Positions 24,991 to 33,282 of a stretch of DNA of 64,000 nucleotides are shown piece by piece. Below the pieces are notes generated by a model, which was not told the DNA's origin, searched no databases, and was given only the letters and a program-made list of their open reading frames with translations. The stretch is from Edaphobacter paludis (GTDB lineage: Bacteria > Acidobacteriota > Terriglobia > Terriglobales > Acidobacteriaceae). The first letter of the stretch is position 1. Each line of letters starts with the position of its first letter. Position numbers and translations under genes: made by a program. Location of the stretch: NCBI RefSeq assembly GCF_039993895.1, contig NZ_CP121194.1, positions 1,798,001-1,862,000 on the forward strand. The letters run 5' to 3'.

Positions 24991-27786
24991 CTATTGCTGC
25001 TCCTGGGATTTCGAGGATTCAGAGGTTACAAGTTTGATGGTGCCGAGGATGCCGGAGGAGGTGGGCACCACCTTGTTGAGGTCCTGCATTTGGAAACGGT
25101 CGCCGTATTTGGAAATGAGGGGTTTGTAGTCGTGAGGCGGAAGGGCCGACCAAGCGTTGAGCGCGGTGTTATAGACGTGAATCTCGATGCGGTTTTGGCC
25201 GGACTTGAGGAAGGGCGAGACGTTGAGCCGGTAGGGCGGATGCCAGAGCGACCCTGCGCGCTTGCCATTGATGAGGACTATGGCGGCTTCGCGGATGGGT
25301 GGCTCGAACCAGGCGCGCATGCCGGGGCCGGTGCGGGTAACGCGTGGGTCGGGCATGCCATTGTGCATGGGGACGGGGCGATTGTCGTCGATGCGTGACG
25401 GAGGGGTAACGGGCGTGCCGCCGTCGACCTGAAGGTAGGTGGGAGAAGTGGGTGCGGAGGTGAGATTGAAGTCACGGGTATAGACGGCCTCGCCGGAGTA
25501 GTGGCGGGTGTCGTCGCTGGCGATCCAGTCGGTGAGAGTAGCTTCGGATTTGGTTTTGCCGGTTGCCACGAAGCGAACCTGCCAGTTGTTGCTGAGGTCG
25601 GCTAGTTGGGTGGAGGGAGCCGGACGGAGGGCCGGAGCTTTGGGGTTGACGCTGCTGAAGATGAAGATGCGGGACTCGTAGGGAGCGAGTTGGAGTTCGA
25701 CGTTGGCGGAGGGGGAGCTGGAGGCTTCGCCGCTAGTCGGGTTCCACTGCTCGCCGAACTTGTGCGCGGTGGCAAAGGTGGCGGTGGTGTCGATGGGGTG
25801 GTTGCTGGTGTTGGCTACGAAGTAGATGTCGGACGTTGGAAGCTTGCGGCGGATGAAGCCAACCTCATCATTGCCGGAGGTGAGTGTGAAGTCGGGGGTA
25901 GCAGCGTTGTGGAGGGCGGCGGCGAGGGCGGAGTCGTCGGGGACGACGCTGCCTTTGGCGGCGGTGAAGAGCTGGTGTGAGAGGTTGGTGATCTCGGGCA
26001 GGGCTTTGCCTTCGGGCGAGATGGAGGGAGCGCGGCCGATGGCGATGACTTTGCCTCCCGCTGCTACGAACTGCTCGATCTTGCGGAGGGTGTTTGCCGG
26101 GATGCGGTCGGTGGGGGGCAGGACGAGGATCTTGTGGGTGCCGAGGCCGACGGAGTTGATGGCATCGGCGTCGATGTAGTCGATGTTGTAGCCAGCGGAG
26201 AGGATGGTGGACATCAGTTGAGGCGTGATGATCTGGTTCATCGCGGCGGTGATGCTGTCCTTGCCGGGGGCGAATGCTGCCCAGACGTCGTCGGTGGGGA
26301 GCAGGATGGCGACCTGGTTGGCTGGATTTCCCTGACGGAGAAGATAGCTGATGCCGCCGATATAGCGGGTGACGTCGGGCATGACCGGGTGCCAGGGGTT
26401 GTGGTCGTTGAAGACGGCGGCGGCGTAGAGCGACCAGCCGGGCTCGCCGACTTGCGGGGCGGAGTAGGGCCAGCCGTGGCAGATGATCTGATTTTCGCCG
26501 CTGAGGAAGTCGATGTCGGCTTCGGCCTTCATGTCGAGTGGCGTAGCGCGGAAGACGGGAGAGTGGAGCCAGGTGAAGGTTTCGCCTGAGCTGACATTGT
26601 TGCCGAAGACGTGGTTGGCAGAGGTGGCCCAGCGCAGGGTGGAGAAGGCGCGCCACTGTGGGCCTTCTCCTTCGGGCAACGCGGCGAGGCGTTGGCTTGA
26701 GAAGGAGACGGCGGGATTACCGTAGGTTTGCGAGCGGAATTTGGTGTGATGGGCGATGGCCCAGTTGTTGATCTGGGTGAGGTAGTTTTCGTCGACGAGT
26801 TCGGTGAGGGTCTTGCCCCAGTCGTGGCGGACTTTTTCGGCTTCGGGGGTGCCACCGGCTATCAGTTCCGGCAGATGCGGGAGCAGGTCGTAGCCGCGGC
26901 GCTTTTTGAATTCGGCGGGCAGGTTAGGGGTCCAGTCGGCTCCATAGGCTTCGAGCGAGTCGGAGAAGATGGCGTAGGGAGGCGTGGGGCCGAAGGACTT
27001 GAGCAGAGGTTCGCCTACGGATTTGAGGTGATTGGCTACGGCCTGATGGCTGAAGGGATCGAGCACCCAGCCTTCGGCTCCGACGGCTGCGCGTTTGACG
27101 ACTTGACGGGTGTGCGAGGCGATGAAGAAGAGAGCGGTGCGGCGGGTGGCTGATGGAGCTATGTGGCTGAATTCGTCAGCGCTGATAGTTTTGGCGGTGG
27201 CGGCGTCCCAGTGTTTGGGCTCTCCGTTGACGAGCGAGAGGGAGATTACCGTTTCGCCCTCGGCTAGTTTGGGTGCGGCGACGGAGGTTGCGCTGGCGGG
27301 GATGGCAACTTCAACGATGCGGAGGCGTCCGGCGGCTTCGGCCAATGTAGTGGCGGGACCGCCGTAGGGCCAGCCGCTGCCCAGAGTGACGTCGATGCGC
27401 AGGCCGAGCTTGCGTCCCTCAGATTGGGCGTAGTTCACGTCGTCGAGGAATTCGGGGGAGAGGAAGGGGAGGTTCTTTAGGCCTTTGGCGGGGTCGTCAA
27501 GAACTTGCGGATACTCGAAGGCTAGTTCGGCTCCGCCGATGCCATCGGCCTTCATCTGCTGAAGCTCGCGCAGGATTTCCGGTTTCTGCACGGCGAGACC
27601 GAACCACCACCAGCGCACCATAGGTCTTGTGCTGGTGGGCGAATTCTGAAAGTTCTGATGGAGGGTTTGGATGGATGTCTGTGCAGTTAAGGCGTTCGAT
27701 TGAGCGTAGATCAGCGCTGTCGCCAGCAAGGAAAGCGTGGTGAGGGAATGCCCTCGACGTGAAGATTTGCGTGGTGAAGCTGGCAT
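24991..27786 (-). CDS. Secreted GH106-like alpha-L-rhamnosidase
   Basis: The 931-residue protein has a signal peptide and begins its mature part with FQNSPTSTRPMVRWWWFGLAVQKPEILRELQQMKADGIGGAE. This is the entry to the TIM barrel seen in family 106 rhamnosidases. The central part continues with WPYSAPQVGEPGWSLYAAAVFNDHNPWHP. The last 200 residues contain a carbohydrate-binding-like beta domain (YTRDFNLTSAP, IVLINGKRAGSLWHPPYRLNVSPFLKSGQN). Family 106 removes terminal alpha-L-rhamnose from pectic glycans. The start at 27786 has AGGAG 8 nt upstream, inside the end of the GH35 gene; the long reading beyond it is an artefact. It is second in the operon, 5 bp after GH35. Related GH2-like families are the main alternative. 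Confidence 0.75.
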   Translation of the reverse strand: MPASPRKSSRRGHSLTTLSLLATALIYAQSNALTAQTSIQTLHQNFQNSPTSTRPMVRWWWFGLAVQKPEILRELQQMKADGIGGAELAFEYPQVLDDPAKGLKNLPFLSPEFLDDVNYAQSEGRKLGLRIDVTLGSGWPYGGPATTLAEAAGRLRIVEVAIPASATSVAAPKLAEGETVISLSLVNGEPKHWDAATAKTISADEFSHIAPSATRRTALFFIASHTRQVVKRAAVGAEGWVLDPFSHQAVANHLKSVGEPLLKSFGPTPPYAIFSDSLEAYGADWTPNLPAEFKKRRGYDLLPHLPELIAGGTPEAEKVRHDWGKTLTELVDENYLTQINNWAIAHHTKFRSQTYGNPAVSFSSQRLAALPEGEGPQWRAFSTLRWATSANHVFGNNVSSGETFTWLHSPVFRATPLDMKAEADIDFLSGENQIICHGWPYSAPQVGEPGWSLYAAAVFNDHNPWHPVMPDVTRYIGGISYLLRQGNPANQVAILLPTDDVWAAFAPGKDSITAAMNQIITPQLMSTILSAGYNIDYIDADAINSVGLGTHKILVLPPTDRIPANTLRKIEQFVAAGGKVIAIGRAPSISPEGKALPEITNLSHQLFTAAKGSVVPDDSALAAALHNAATPDFTLTSGNDEVGFIRRKLPTSDIYFVANTSNHPIDTTATFATAHKFGEQWNPTSGEASSSPSANVELQLAPYESRIFIFSSVNPKAPALRPAPSTQLADLSNNWQVRFVATGKTKSEATLTDWIASDDTRHYSGEAVYTRDFNLTSAPTSPTYLQVDGGTPVTPPSRIDDNRPVPMHNGMPDPRVTRTGPGMRAWFEPPIREAAIVLINGKRAGSLWHPPYRLNVSPFLKSGQNRIEIHVYNTALNAWSALPPHDYKPLISKYGDRFQMQDLNKVVPTSSGILGTIKLVTSESSKSQEQQ

Positions 27787-27791
27787 CGGAG

Positions 27792-29666
27792 CTACTCCTG
27801 TTTGCTGGTGCTTTGGTCGGCTACAGGACCGTTGAGGATGGATTGGGCCAATCCCGCGACGTGGGGGTGCTCGGATTGGGGGATCATATCGAAGACGACG
27901 ATCTGGTTGCGGCCTTTGTTCAGCCACGGACCGGGGACGTAGAGGGTCTGCTGAGGGCCGGTGTTCCAGAAACGGCCTATGATGTGGCCGTTGATCCAGA
28001 GGGCTCCTTTGCCGAGGTCGCGGATGTCGAGGAAGGTGTCTCCGGTCTGCGTGAGAGTGAAGGTGGCGCGGAAGAAGGTCGGCTGAGCTCCGGCTTTGTG
28101 ATTTGTGGCTTTTGTGAAGGTGGGCAGGATGGTCATGGGCAGCGGGTAGACCTGCCAATGATTGAGGGGCTTGCCGGAGAGAGTGACGGAGTGGGTGATG
28201 CCCTTGGATTCGCCGCGCATGTTGCGAGTGGAGTTGATGCGGCCGTCGTCCGCTATGAAGATGTCGAGGCGTGCGCGGCTGGTGGTCTGGATTGAGACTG
28301 GGGGGAGATTGCCTTGGGGGTCCGCAGATCGCCGGTCGAGGGTGCCGGTGAGTTTGCCGTCGAGATAGATCTGCGCGTAGTCGTGGACCTGGTCGATGAC
28401 CAAATCGCCGTGCGTGTGGGCCGGGAGTTCTGTGCGGTAAAGGATGTAGCCGTAGGACTGGTCAAACCGCTCCATCGGCTGAGGGAGTTCGCTGGGAATG
28501 GGCTTCGGCAGATTAGTCCAGAGAGGCGTGGATTGGGTGAGGGTGATTTGGGGGATGGTGATGACAGGTGGAGCGGAAGGGATGGGTGGGAGGCAGGACT
28601 CGTTGCCGCATGGGGAATACTGGGCGAGGACTTTGCGGTAGGCGAAGAACTTGGGCGTGGTGTGACCGGATTCGTCGAGCGGGGCGTCGTAGTCGTAGCT
28701 GGTGACGTCCGGGAGGAAGTGGCCCTTGATGAGGCTCGAGCCGGACATGAAACCGAAGCTGGTGCCTCCGTGGAACATGTAGATGTTGATCCCGACTCCG
28801 CGCTTGAGGATGTAGTCGAGGTCTTCGATCTGAGGACCGATGGGGCGGGTTTCGTGCGGGTGGCCCCAGCTATCGAACCAGCCGGGCCAGTACTCGGAGA
28901 CGAAGAGGGGAGCGCCGGGGCGAACCCTTTCGAGAGCGTCCATGCCGCCCTTGTGGTTGCCGATGCCGAAGTTGGTGGCGGCGAAGAGATCAGGGATGGA
29001 GCCTTTGGGGATGTTGCGCCAGTTGTCGGCGGTGTAGAGCAGGGAGTCGGTGAATCCGGCGTGGAGGAAGATCTGGTGGAGATGTTCCATGTAGGCGTGG
29101 TCGGAGCCGAAGTTGCCGTACTCGTTTTCGACCTGGGTCATGAGGATGGGGCCGCCTCGGCCTATTTGTAACGGCGCGAGTTCTTTGGCGAGGCGATCGA
29201 TCCAGCGCTCGGCGGGGACCATGAAGGCGGGGTCGTTGGAGCGGAGAGCAGCGGCGGAGGTCGGGTCTTTGAGGAGCCAGGCAGGGAGGCCGCCGAGATC
29301 CCACTCGGCGCAGGAGTAGGGGCCGGTGCGGAGGATGACGTAGAGGCCTTCTTCCTGCGCGGCCTGGATGAACGCGGCAACGTCGTTGTTGCCGGTGAAG
29401 TCGAAGTGGCCGGGGGTGGGCTCATGCATGTTCCAGAAGACGTAGGTGGCGATGGTGTTGAGGCCCATCGCTTTTGCCATCTTGAGGCGGGCGTGCCAAT
29501 AGGCTCGAGGGATGCGCTCGTAGTGCAACTCGCCGGAGAGGACTTTGAAGGGGTGGCCGTCGAGCGCGACGTGGTCTCCCTGGACGGCGAAGGTGTGCTT
29601 TATTTGTGCGTGGAGAGGAAGAGAGCAGAGGAGTAGGACGAGCGCGGGAAGGAGGGTTCGTTTCAT
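27792..29666 (-). CDS. Secreted beta-galactosidase, glycoside hydrolase family 35
   Basis: The 624-residue enzyme has a signal peptide (MKRTLLPALVLLLCSLPLHA) and a TIM barrel typical of family 35: LSGELHYERIPRAYWHARLKMAKAMGLNTI, then FWNMHEPTPG and LRTGPYSCAEWDLGGLPAWLL. The expected acid/base is E182 in TQVENEYG and the nucleophile E258 in LFVSEYWPGW. C-terminal beta domains follow, including GALWINGHIIGRFW. It releases terminal beta-galactose, for example from the galactan side chains of rhamnogalacturonan I. It is the first gene of the run and is preceded by a KdgR-like inverted repeat 39 bp before its start codon. Confidence 0.93.
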   Translation of the reverse strand: MKRTLLPALVLLLCSLPLHAQIKHTFAVQGDHVALDGHPFKVLSGELHYERIPRAYWHARLKMAKAMGLNTIATYVFWNMHEPTPGHFDFTGNNDVAAFIQAAQEEGLYVILRTGPYSCAEWDLGGLPAWLLKDPTSAAALRSNDPAFMVPAERWIDRLAKELAPLQIGRGGPILMTQVENEYGNFGSDHAYMEHLHQIFLHAGFTDSLLYTADNWRNIPKGSIPDLFAATNFGIGNHKGGMDALERVRPGAPLFVSEYWPGWFDSWGHPHETRPIGPQIEDLDYILKRGVGINIYMFHGGTSFGFMSGSSLIKGHFLPDVTSYDYDAPLDESGHTTPKFFAYRKVLAQYSPCGNESCLPPIPSAPPVITIPQITLTQSTPLWTNLPKPIPSELPQPMERFDQSYGYILYRTELPAHTHGDLVIDQVHDYAQIYLDGKLTGTLDRRSADPQGNLPPVSIQTTSRARLDIFIADDGRINSTRNMRGESKGITHSVTLSGKPLNHWQVYPLPMTILPTFTKATNHKAGAQPTFFRATFTLTQTGDTFLDIRDLGKGALWINGHIIGRFWNTGPQQTLYVPGPWLNKGRNQIVVFDMIPQSEHPHVAGLAQSILNGPVADQSTSKQE

Positions 29667-29705
29667 GAGGAATGAATTTCAGCTGACGAAGCCAAGGTAG
29701 TTCAT

Positions 29706-29722
29706 TTGAAAGAATGTTTCAA
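29706..29722. promoter_or_regulatory. KdgR-like inverted repeat upstream of the GH35 operon
   Basis: TTGAAAGAATGTTTCAA is a 17-bp inverted repeat (TTGAAA-N5-TTTCAA). Its form, GAAA-N5-TTTC, matches the known enterobacterial KdgR box (GAAACATTGTTTC). It sits just upstream of the GH35 gene, where an operator would act on the four-gene operon. Confidence 0.5.
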
Positions 29723-29776
29723 GGGAGGATTATGAGCGGTGAGTGATTTTCGCTAAATGGAGGTTTTTCTCCTGTT

Positions 29777-29798
29777 TAGCTGTAAAACTTTGCAGCTA
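29777..29798. promoter_or_regulatory. Small inverted repeat in the GH35/PEP-CTERM divergent region
   Basis: TAGCTG and CAGCTA arms separated by 10 nt (29777-29782 and 29793-29798) in an AT-rich divergent promoter region. It could be an upstream activator site or a chance hairpin. Confidence 0.25.
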
Positions 29799-29882
29799 TA
29801 GCAAGATCTCATGCCGATTTTTGAGGTTTTTGCAGGATTTTGTTTGGAGGTCGAGGTGCAGTATTTTCTACCGGCATCACTT

Positions 29883-29897
29883 GGCCATTTTGATGCG
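29883..29897 (+). promoter_or_regulatory. Possible sigma-54 promoter of the PEP-CTERM gene
   Basis: The sequence ttggccattttgatgc has GG and GC separated by exactly 10 bp, the core rule for sigma-54 promoters. The flanking bases match the TGGCAC-N5-TTGC consensus only partly, and the predicted leader would be short. Sigma-54 control of PEP-CTERM genes is known in other bacteria, which is the reason to record it. Confidence 0.25.
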
Positions 29898-29920
29898 AGT
29901 GATGTGAGGAGACCATAATA

Positions 29921-30502
29921 ATGCGATTCGGGATCACGATTACTGCTTTAGCCCTTTCTTTGCTGCCGATGTCTGCTCATGCGAGCAGCTTTGTCTATAA
30001 CCTCGACGTTGCGCTGTCGGGTGGAACGGTAACAGGAACGATCACAACGGATGCTAATTCGGGCGTGATTGCGACCACAGATATCGTGGATTACAGCTTG
30101 ATGTTGAATGATGGCACCCATACGCTGAACCTACTGGGACCATTAAGTGGAAATAATTCGCAGGTATTGATTGGCGGGTCGGCGGTGACGGCGACTGCGG
30201 CGGCGCTCTCTTACGATTTTGCGGCGGATGCCTCCTATTTTGTCATTCAGTCACCCCACATAAGAGCAGGGACGAACTTTTTCTGCCTCAACGATCCGGT
30301 TGCCAGTTGCAGCATCGGCGGAAATTCCAATGTGGCTGCGGAGATTGGTGCGGATCCGATCTTTCAGGGGCCTCCCATGGATGGAGTCGGCGTCTTTGCC
30401 ACGGCGGCTGGGCCTTCACCCGTTCCAGAGCCTTCGACGATGGCGTTGATGGGGACAGGCGTGCTGGGTCTGCTGGGAGCTGTCCGACGCCGGTTGAGTT
30501 AA
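29921..30502 (+). CDS. PEP-CTERM sorting-domain protein
   Basis: The 193-residue exported protein starts with a signal peptide (MRFGITITALALSLLPMSAHA). It ends with a textbook PEP-CTERM tail: PVPEPSTMALMGTGVLGLLGAVRRR, that is VPEP, a hydrophobic helix, then RRR. In bacteria with the system an exosortase (EpsH-like) cleaves the tail and moves the protein to the surface or extracellular polysaccharide. The body is a small beta-rich domain with T/S/G-rich stretches and one cysteine pair (FCLNDPVASCS). Its specific function is unknown. The ribosome-binding site GAGGAG precedes the ATG. No exosortase gene lies in this window. Confidence 0.92.
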   Translation: MRFGITITALALSLLPMSAHASSFVYNLDVALSGGTVTGTITTDANSGVIATTDIVDYSLMLNDGTHTLNLLGPLSGNNSQVLIGGSAVTATAAALSYDFAADASYFVIQSPHIRAGTNFFCLNDPVASCSIGGNSNVAAEIGADPIFQGPPMDGVGVFATAAGPSPVPEPSTMALMGTGVLGLLGAVRRRLS

Positions 30503-30522
30503 CAGAAGAACGAAAGCTTGGT

Positions 30523-30560
30523 GCACGGCGCAGACCTTTCGGTCTGCGCCGTGCTGTTTT
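30523..30560 (+). terminator. Strong terminator after the PEP-CTERM gene
   Basis: Perfect 14-bp arms at 30523-30536 and 30541-30554 with a TTTC loop, followed by TGTTTT. It also faces the convergent lipoprotein gene. Confidence 0.9.
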
Positions 30561-30571
30561 GCAGCGACGGA

Positions 30572-31111
30572 TCAGTCGGGAACTTGCCAGCCAACCGGGG
30601 TCTGGGCAAGGGTGGCTACACCGGTGGCGTGGCCGCTGGTGATCTCGGCCATGGCCGGGAAAGCCTTGAGGACCGCGGCTGATTTGGCCCAGACGGGAAT
30701 ATCTTCCACGGTGTAGTGATAGGTCACCTGGGTCTCTTTGAATCCGTTAGCCAGAGCAGGGGGAGTGAAGTGGTCGATCGTGTTGGCGACGCGGTGGCCA
30801 TAGCAGAAGCGCGGCGCGTAGCGGACACCGAAGGTAGTGACGGTGTAGCGGCTGACGTGGATGGACATCTCCACGGTCTTATCGAGGAGTTGCGATTTGA
30901 CCAGCGTGTCCATCCGGGCGGTCTCTTTGGGGTCGGTCGTCTCGTAGGGGAAGCTGATGTTGCTAAGCAGGCAGTCGGGGTGGTCGACGAAGTGTTTATT
31001 TAGACCCTGGAGAAAGTTTTCCGATGTGGGAGCGGATTTGGAGTGGCATCCGACGAAGGGAAAGAGAAGTGTGCAGAGGAGCGCGGAGTTCAGTAGGGTC
31101 GATGGTTTCAT
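30572..31111 (-). CDS. Lipoprotein of unknown function
   Basis: The 179-residue protein starts with a lipoprotein signal whose lipobox is FVGC (cysteine at residue 22), so the mature protein is probably anchored to a membrane. The rest is a soluble alpha/beta domain: NFLQGLNKHFVDHPDCLLSNISFPYET, later MSIHVSRYTVTTFGVRYAPRFCYGHRVANTIDHFTPPALANGFKETQVTYHY. It is not recognised. It has no operon partner; the PEP-CTERM gene is convergent on one side. Confidence 0.75.
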   Translation of the reverse strand: MKPSTLLNSALLCTLLFPFVGCHSKSAPTSENFLQGLNKHFVDHPDCLLSNISFPYETTDPKETARMDTLVKSQLLDKTVEMSIHVSRYTVTTFGVRYAPRFCYGHRVANTIDHFTPPALANGFKETQVTYHYTVEDIPVWAKSAAVLKAFPAMAEITSGHATGVATLAQTPVGWQVPD

Positions 31112-31158
31112 ATGGTCACTTCTAGTTACATTTGAGTTGGATGCTTTGTTTTCGAGGG

Positions 31159-31190
31159 ACGGCTAGGTTGATTACGATCAACCTAGCCGT
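31159..31190. terminator. Long perfect hairpin between two minus-strand genes
   Basis: Perfect 14-bp arms ACGGCTAGGTTGAT/ATCAACCTAGCCGT at 31159-31172 and 31177-31190 with a TACG loop. It lies 78 bp past the stop of the phospholipase-C-like gene. There is no T-tract, so it may be a terminator lacking one, an RNA-stabilising hairpin or a regulatory palindrome. Confidence 0.5.
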
Positions 31191-31268
31191 ATCTCAAAAT
31201 CCATGTCCCAGAAGCGGAAACTCTGCGGCAAGTGCGTGGAAGGTTGTGTGTCCATGTGTGGTGGTGGC

Positions 31269-32633
31269 TTAGTTGGCCCCAGGAGGATCGACGGTGCCAT
31301 CGCCGGGGATTGGCGGAGCTTCCGGATTGAGTTCGGCAGGAGGTTCCTGAGTGGTGGGGACGGTTTTTAGAAGCGCTAGTTCCGCCTGAACCCTGGCCCA
31401 TTGCTCGGGTTTCTTCTTAGTTGAGATGGGAGCGGCGGGATCGGCGTAGTAGTCGGCTATGTTTGTTTTGAGGCCGGAGGGCACGGGCTTTGTGGGATCG
31501 CGCGTGATGGTCGCCAGCAGCTTAGCGTAGGTTTCGTCGGTGAGGCGATAGGCTCCCGGCTTTACCTTGGCTCCGGTGTCGAGGTCGCGGTTGGGGACGT
31601 AGGAAGTCACATAGTCGAAGTTCGCCAGGACGTGCCGCAGGACGGTGGCAGAGCGGTTGAAGCTTTTGACATAGAGTTCCTGTGTCTGGGCGTTTGGCCC
31701 ACGGATGGCGGCGTCGGAGAGAGGCCCGATGGGGGGCAGAATGAAGAGGACGCCAGCAAGGAGATGAGTTCCGATCCCGGGCTTTTTGCGGTATTGATCC
31801 CACCCGTTTTCGAAGTCGGATTGAGAGAGGTCTTTATAGAGCTTGTCGAAGTCTGGGGTGTTGGCTTCGGGGGGAAAGCTGTGTTTATGCAGGATGACTT
31901 CGGCATAAGCGATGCGTGGGAGGAAACTGCGGACGGCGAATTGATAGCCGCGCAGGACAGGTCTTCTGTGGCCGATGATCTGGTAGAGGTCGATTCCGTA
32001 GGTTTGAAAGAGAGAACGGCGGAGCAGTGGAATGGGGACGGCGAGGCCGACGTGCTTGAGATATGCCGAGGGCGCGAAGTGGCGCTTGCTGAGTTCGTTG
32101 ACATCGAAGGCGAATTCGGTGCGGACGTGGGCGTGCTCCCCTTGCTCGTAGGTGACGAAAGGGCCGTATTTCTTGCCCAGCTTGGGAAACTCGATGGGAA
32201 CGGCTTGGTTTATGGCTTCAGAGTGGCCAATTGTGTCGCCGTAGTAGTGGGAGAGGGCTCCGATGGCAAAGGCGAGCTCGTCGGCGGTGTGGGCGTTGTG
32301 GATGAGACTGAGAACGAAGTCGCCGGGACGGACGTAGTGGGTGAGATCGCTGAGAAATGTGTTGCCGAAGGGATAGTAGCCGAGATCCTGGATTGCACAG
32401 CCGCCGTAGGCGTAGGCGTGGGCTTCCTTGATCTGCGCCTCGGTGAGGTTGGGGTAGCGCTTGAGCAGGAGCGGGCGAATGGATTGCTTCCACGTGAGAT
32501 CCACAAGCTGCTCGTGGGTCTGGACAGAGTAGGAAAAGGCTGGACGGGAGAAGAGGAGCAGCAAGAGTACGACAAAGAGCGCTTTGGAGTGGGAGCGGGT
32601 GAGACAAACCGCTTTCGCCTGGGGCCTGTACAT
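31269..32633 (-). CDS. Secreted zinc-dependent phospholipase C-like protein
   Basis: About 454 residues. After a signal peptide (ALFVVLLLLLFSRPAFS) the mature part opens SYSVQTHEQLVDLTWKQSI. It continues with YAYGGCAIQDLGYYPFGN, DLTHYVRPGD, FAIGALSHYYGDTIGHSEAIN and VTYEQGEHAHVRTEF. This spread of His and Asp residues, including HYYGDTIGH, is the pattern of zinc-dependent phospholipase C-like proteins. Such enzymes bind two or three zinc ions and cleave phospholipid head groups; many environmental members are uncharacterised. A proline-rich tail (about 40 residues) follows. The ATG at 32633 is preferred to longer readings that would overlap the divergent TlpA-like gene. Confidence 0.72.
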   Translation of the reverse strand: MYRPQAKAVCLTRSHSKALFVVLLLLLFSRPAFSYSVQTHEQLVDLTWKQSIRPLLLKRYPNLTEAQIKEAHAYAYGGCAIQDLGYYPFGNTFLSDLTHYVRPGDFVLSLIHNAHTADELAFAIGALSHYYGDTIGHSEAINQAVPIEFPKLGKKYGPFVTYEQGEHAHVRTEFAFDVNELSKRHFAPSAYLKHVGLAVPIPLLRRSLFQTYGIDLYQIIGHRRPVLRGYQFAVRSFLPRIAYAEVILHKHSFPPEANTPDFDKLYKDLSQSDFENGWDQYRKKPGIGTHLLAGVLFILPPIGPLSDAAIRGPNAQTQELYVKSFNRSATVLRHVLANFDYVTSYVPNRDLDTGAKVKPGAYRLTDETYAKLLATITRDPTKPVPSGLKTNIADYYADPAAPISTKKKPEQWARVQAELALLKTVPTTQEPPAELNPEAPPIPGDGTVDPPGAN

Positions 32634-32709
32634 ACAAAGAGGATAAACGGAACTGCGATTGAAAGGGAGTGAACTTATGGGGGATGGGAGATCTCTATGA
32701 TAGGAGTGA

Positions 32710-33261
32710 GTGGGCATCGAGATGAATGATCGTGGGAAGAGCTGGCTCGGGATATTTTTTGTAGTGGCAGCATCGCTGGCGCTTTTTATATCGATGCACC
32801 GGAGTCGTGTGCGGGCGGGAGGTATGACACCTGTTGCGATGCGCCATCTCGCTCCAGATATGAAGTTGGAGCGGTTGGATGGGGGTAGCTGGCGGCTGCG
32901 GGAGCATCGCGGACAGGTGGTGCTCATCAATCTTTGGGCGAGCTGGTGTGGGCCATGCCGGGAGGAGACTCCGGGGCTGGTGAAGCTTTCTCTTGAGGAT
33001 GGTCCGAAAGGTCTCGCGGTGGTCGGGTTATCGCTCGATGTTGGTGACAGGGAGAAGGTGCACGCGTTCGTGCGGCAGTTCCAGGTGCCCTATCCGATCG
33101 TATTTCCTGAACCGATGTCGCAGCTCGCGGATACGGTAGATGGTGTGCCAACGACCATTCTGGTGGATAGGAATGGTCGTGTGGCGAAGACCTATGTGGG
33201 TGCGGTGCAACGAGCGGTCTTTGCGTCAGATATTGACACTTTACTTGCGGAGAAAGAGTAA
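32710..33261 (+). CDS. TlpA/ResA-like membrane-anchored thioredoxin
   Basis: The protein (179-183 residues) has an N-terminal membrane helix (WLGIFFVVAASLALFI) followed by a periplasmic thioredoxin fold: NLWASWCGPCREETPGLVKL with WCGPC, and VDGVPTTILVDRNGRVAKTYVG with the cis-proline. Such proteins reduce disulfides in apocytochrome c or act in other oxidative folding steps at the outer face of the membrane. The start is GTG at 32710, with AGGAG very close upstream, or ATG at 32722. It is divergent from the phospholipase-C-like gene and convergent with the acetylesterase gene. No cytochrome maturation gene lies beside it. Confidence 0.88.
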   Translation: MGIEMNDRGKSWLGIFFVVAASLALFISMHRSRVRAGGMTPVAMRHLAPDMKLERLDGGSWRLREHRGQVVLINLWASWCGPCREETPGLVKLSLEDGPKGLAVVGLSLDVGDREKVHAFVRQFQVPYPIVFPEPMSQLADTVDGVPTTILVDRNGRVAKTYVGAVQRAVFASDIDTLLAEKE

Positions 33262-33282
33262 CTCGTCGCCTTATGATTTGCG

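Noticed and set aside
27787..28158. N-terminal extension of the GH106-like gene upstream of 27786
   Set aside because: The extra 124 residues are rich in His, Arg and Pro, overlap the GH35 gene, and lack a signal peptide. The ATG at 27786 has a proper ribosome-binding site and signal peptide.
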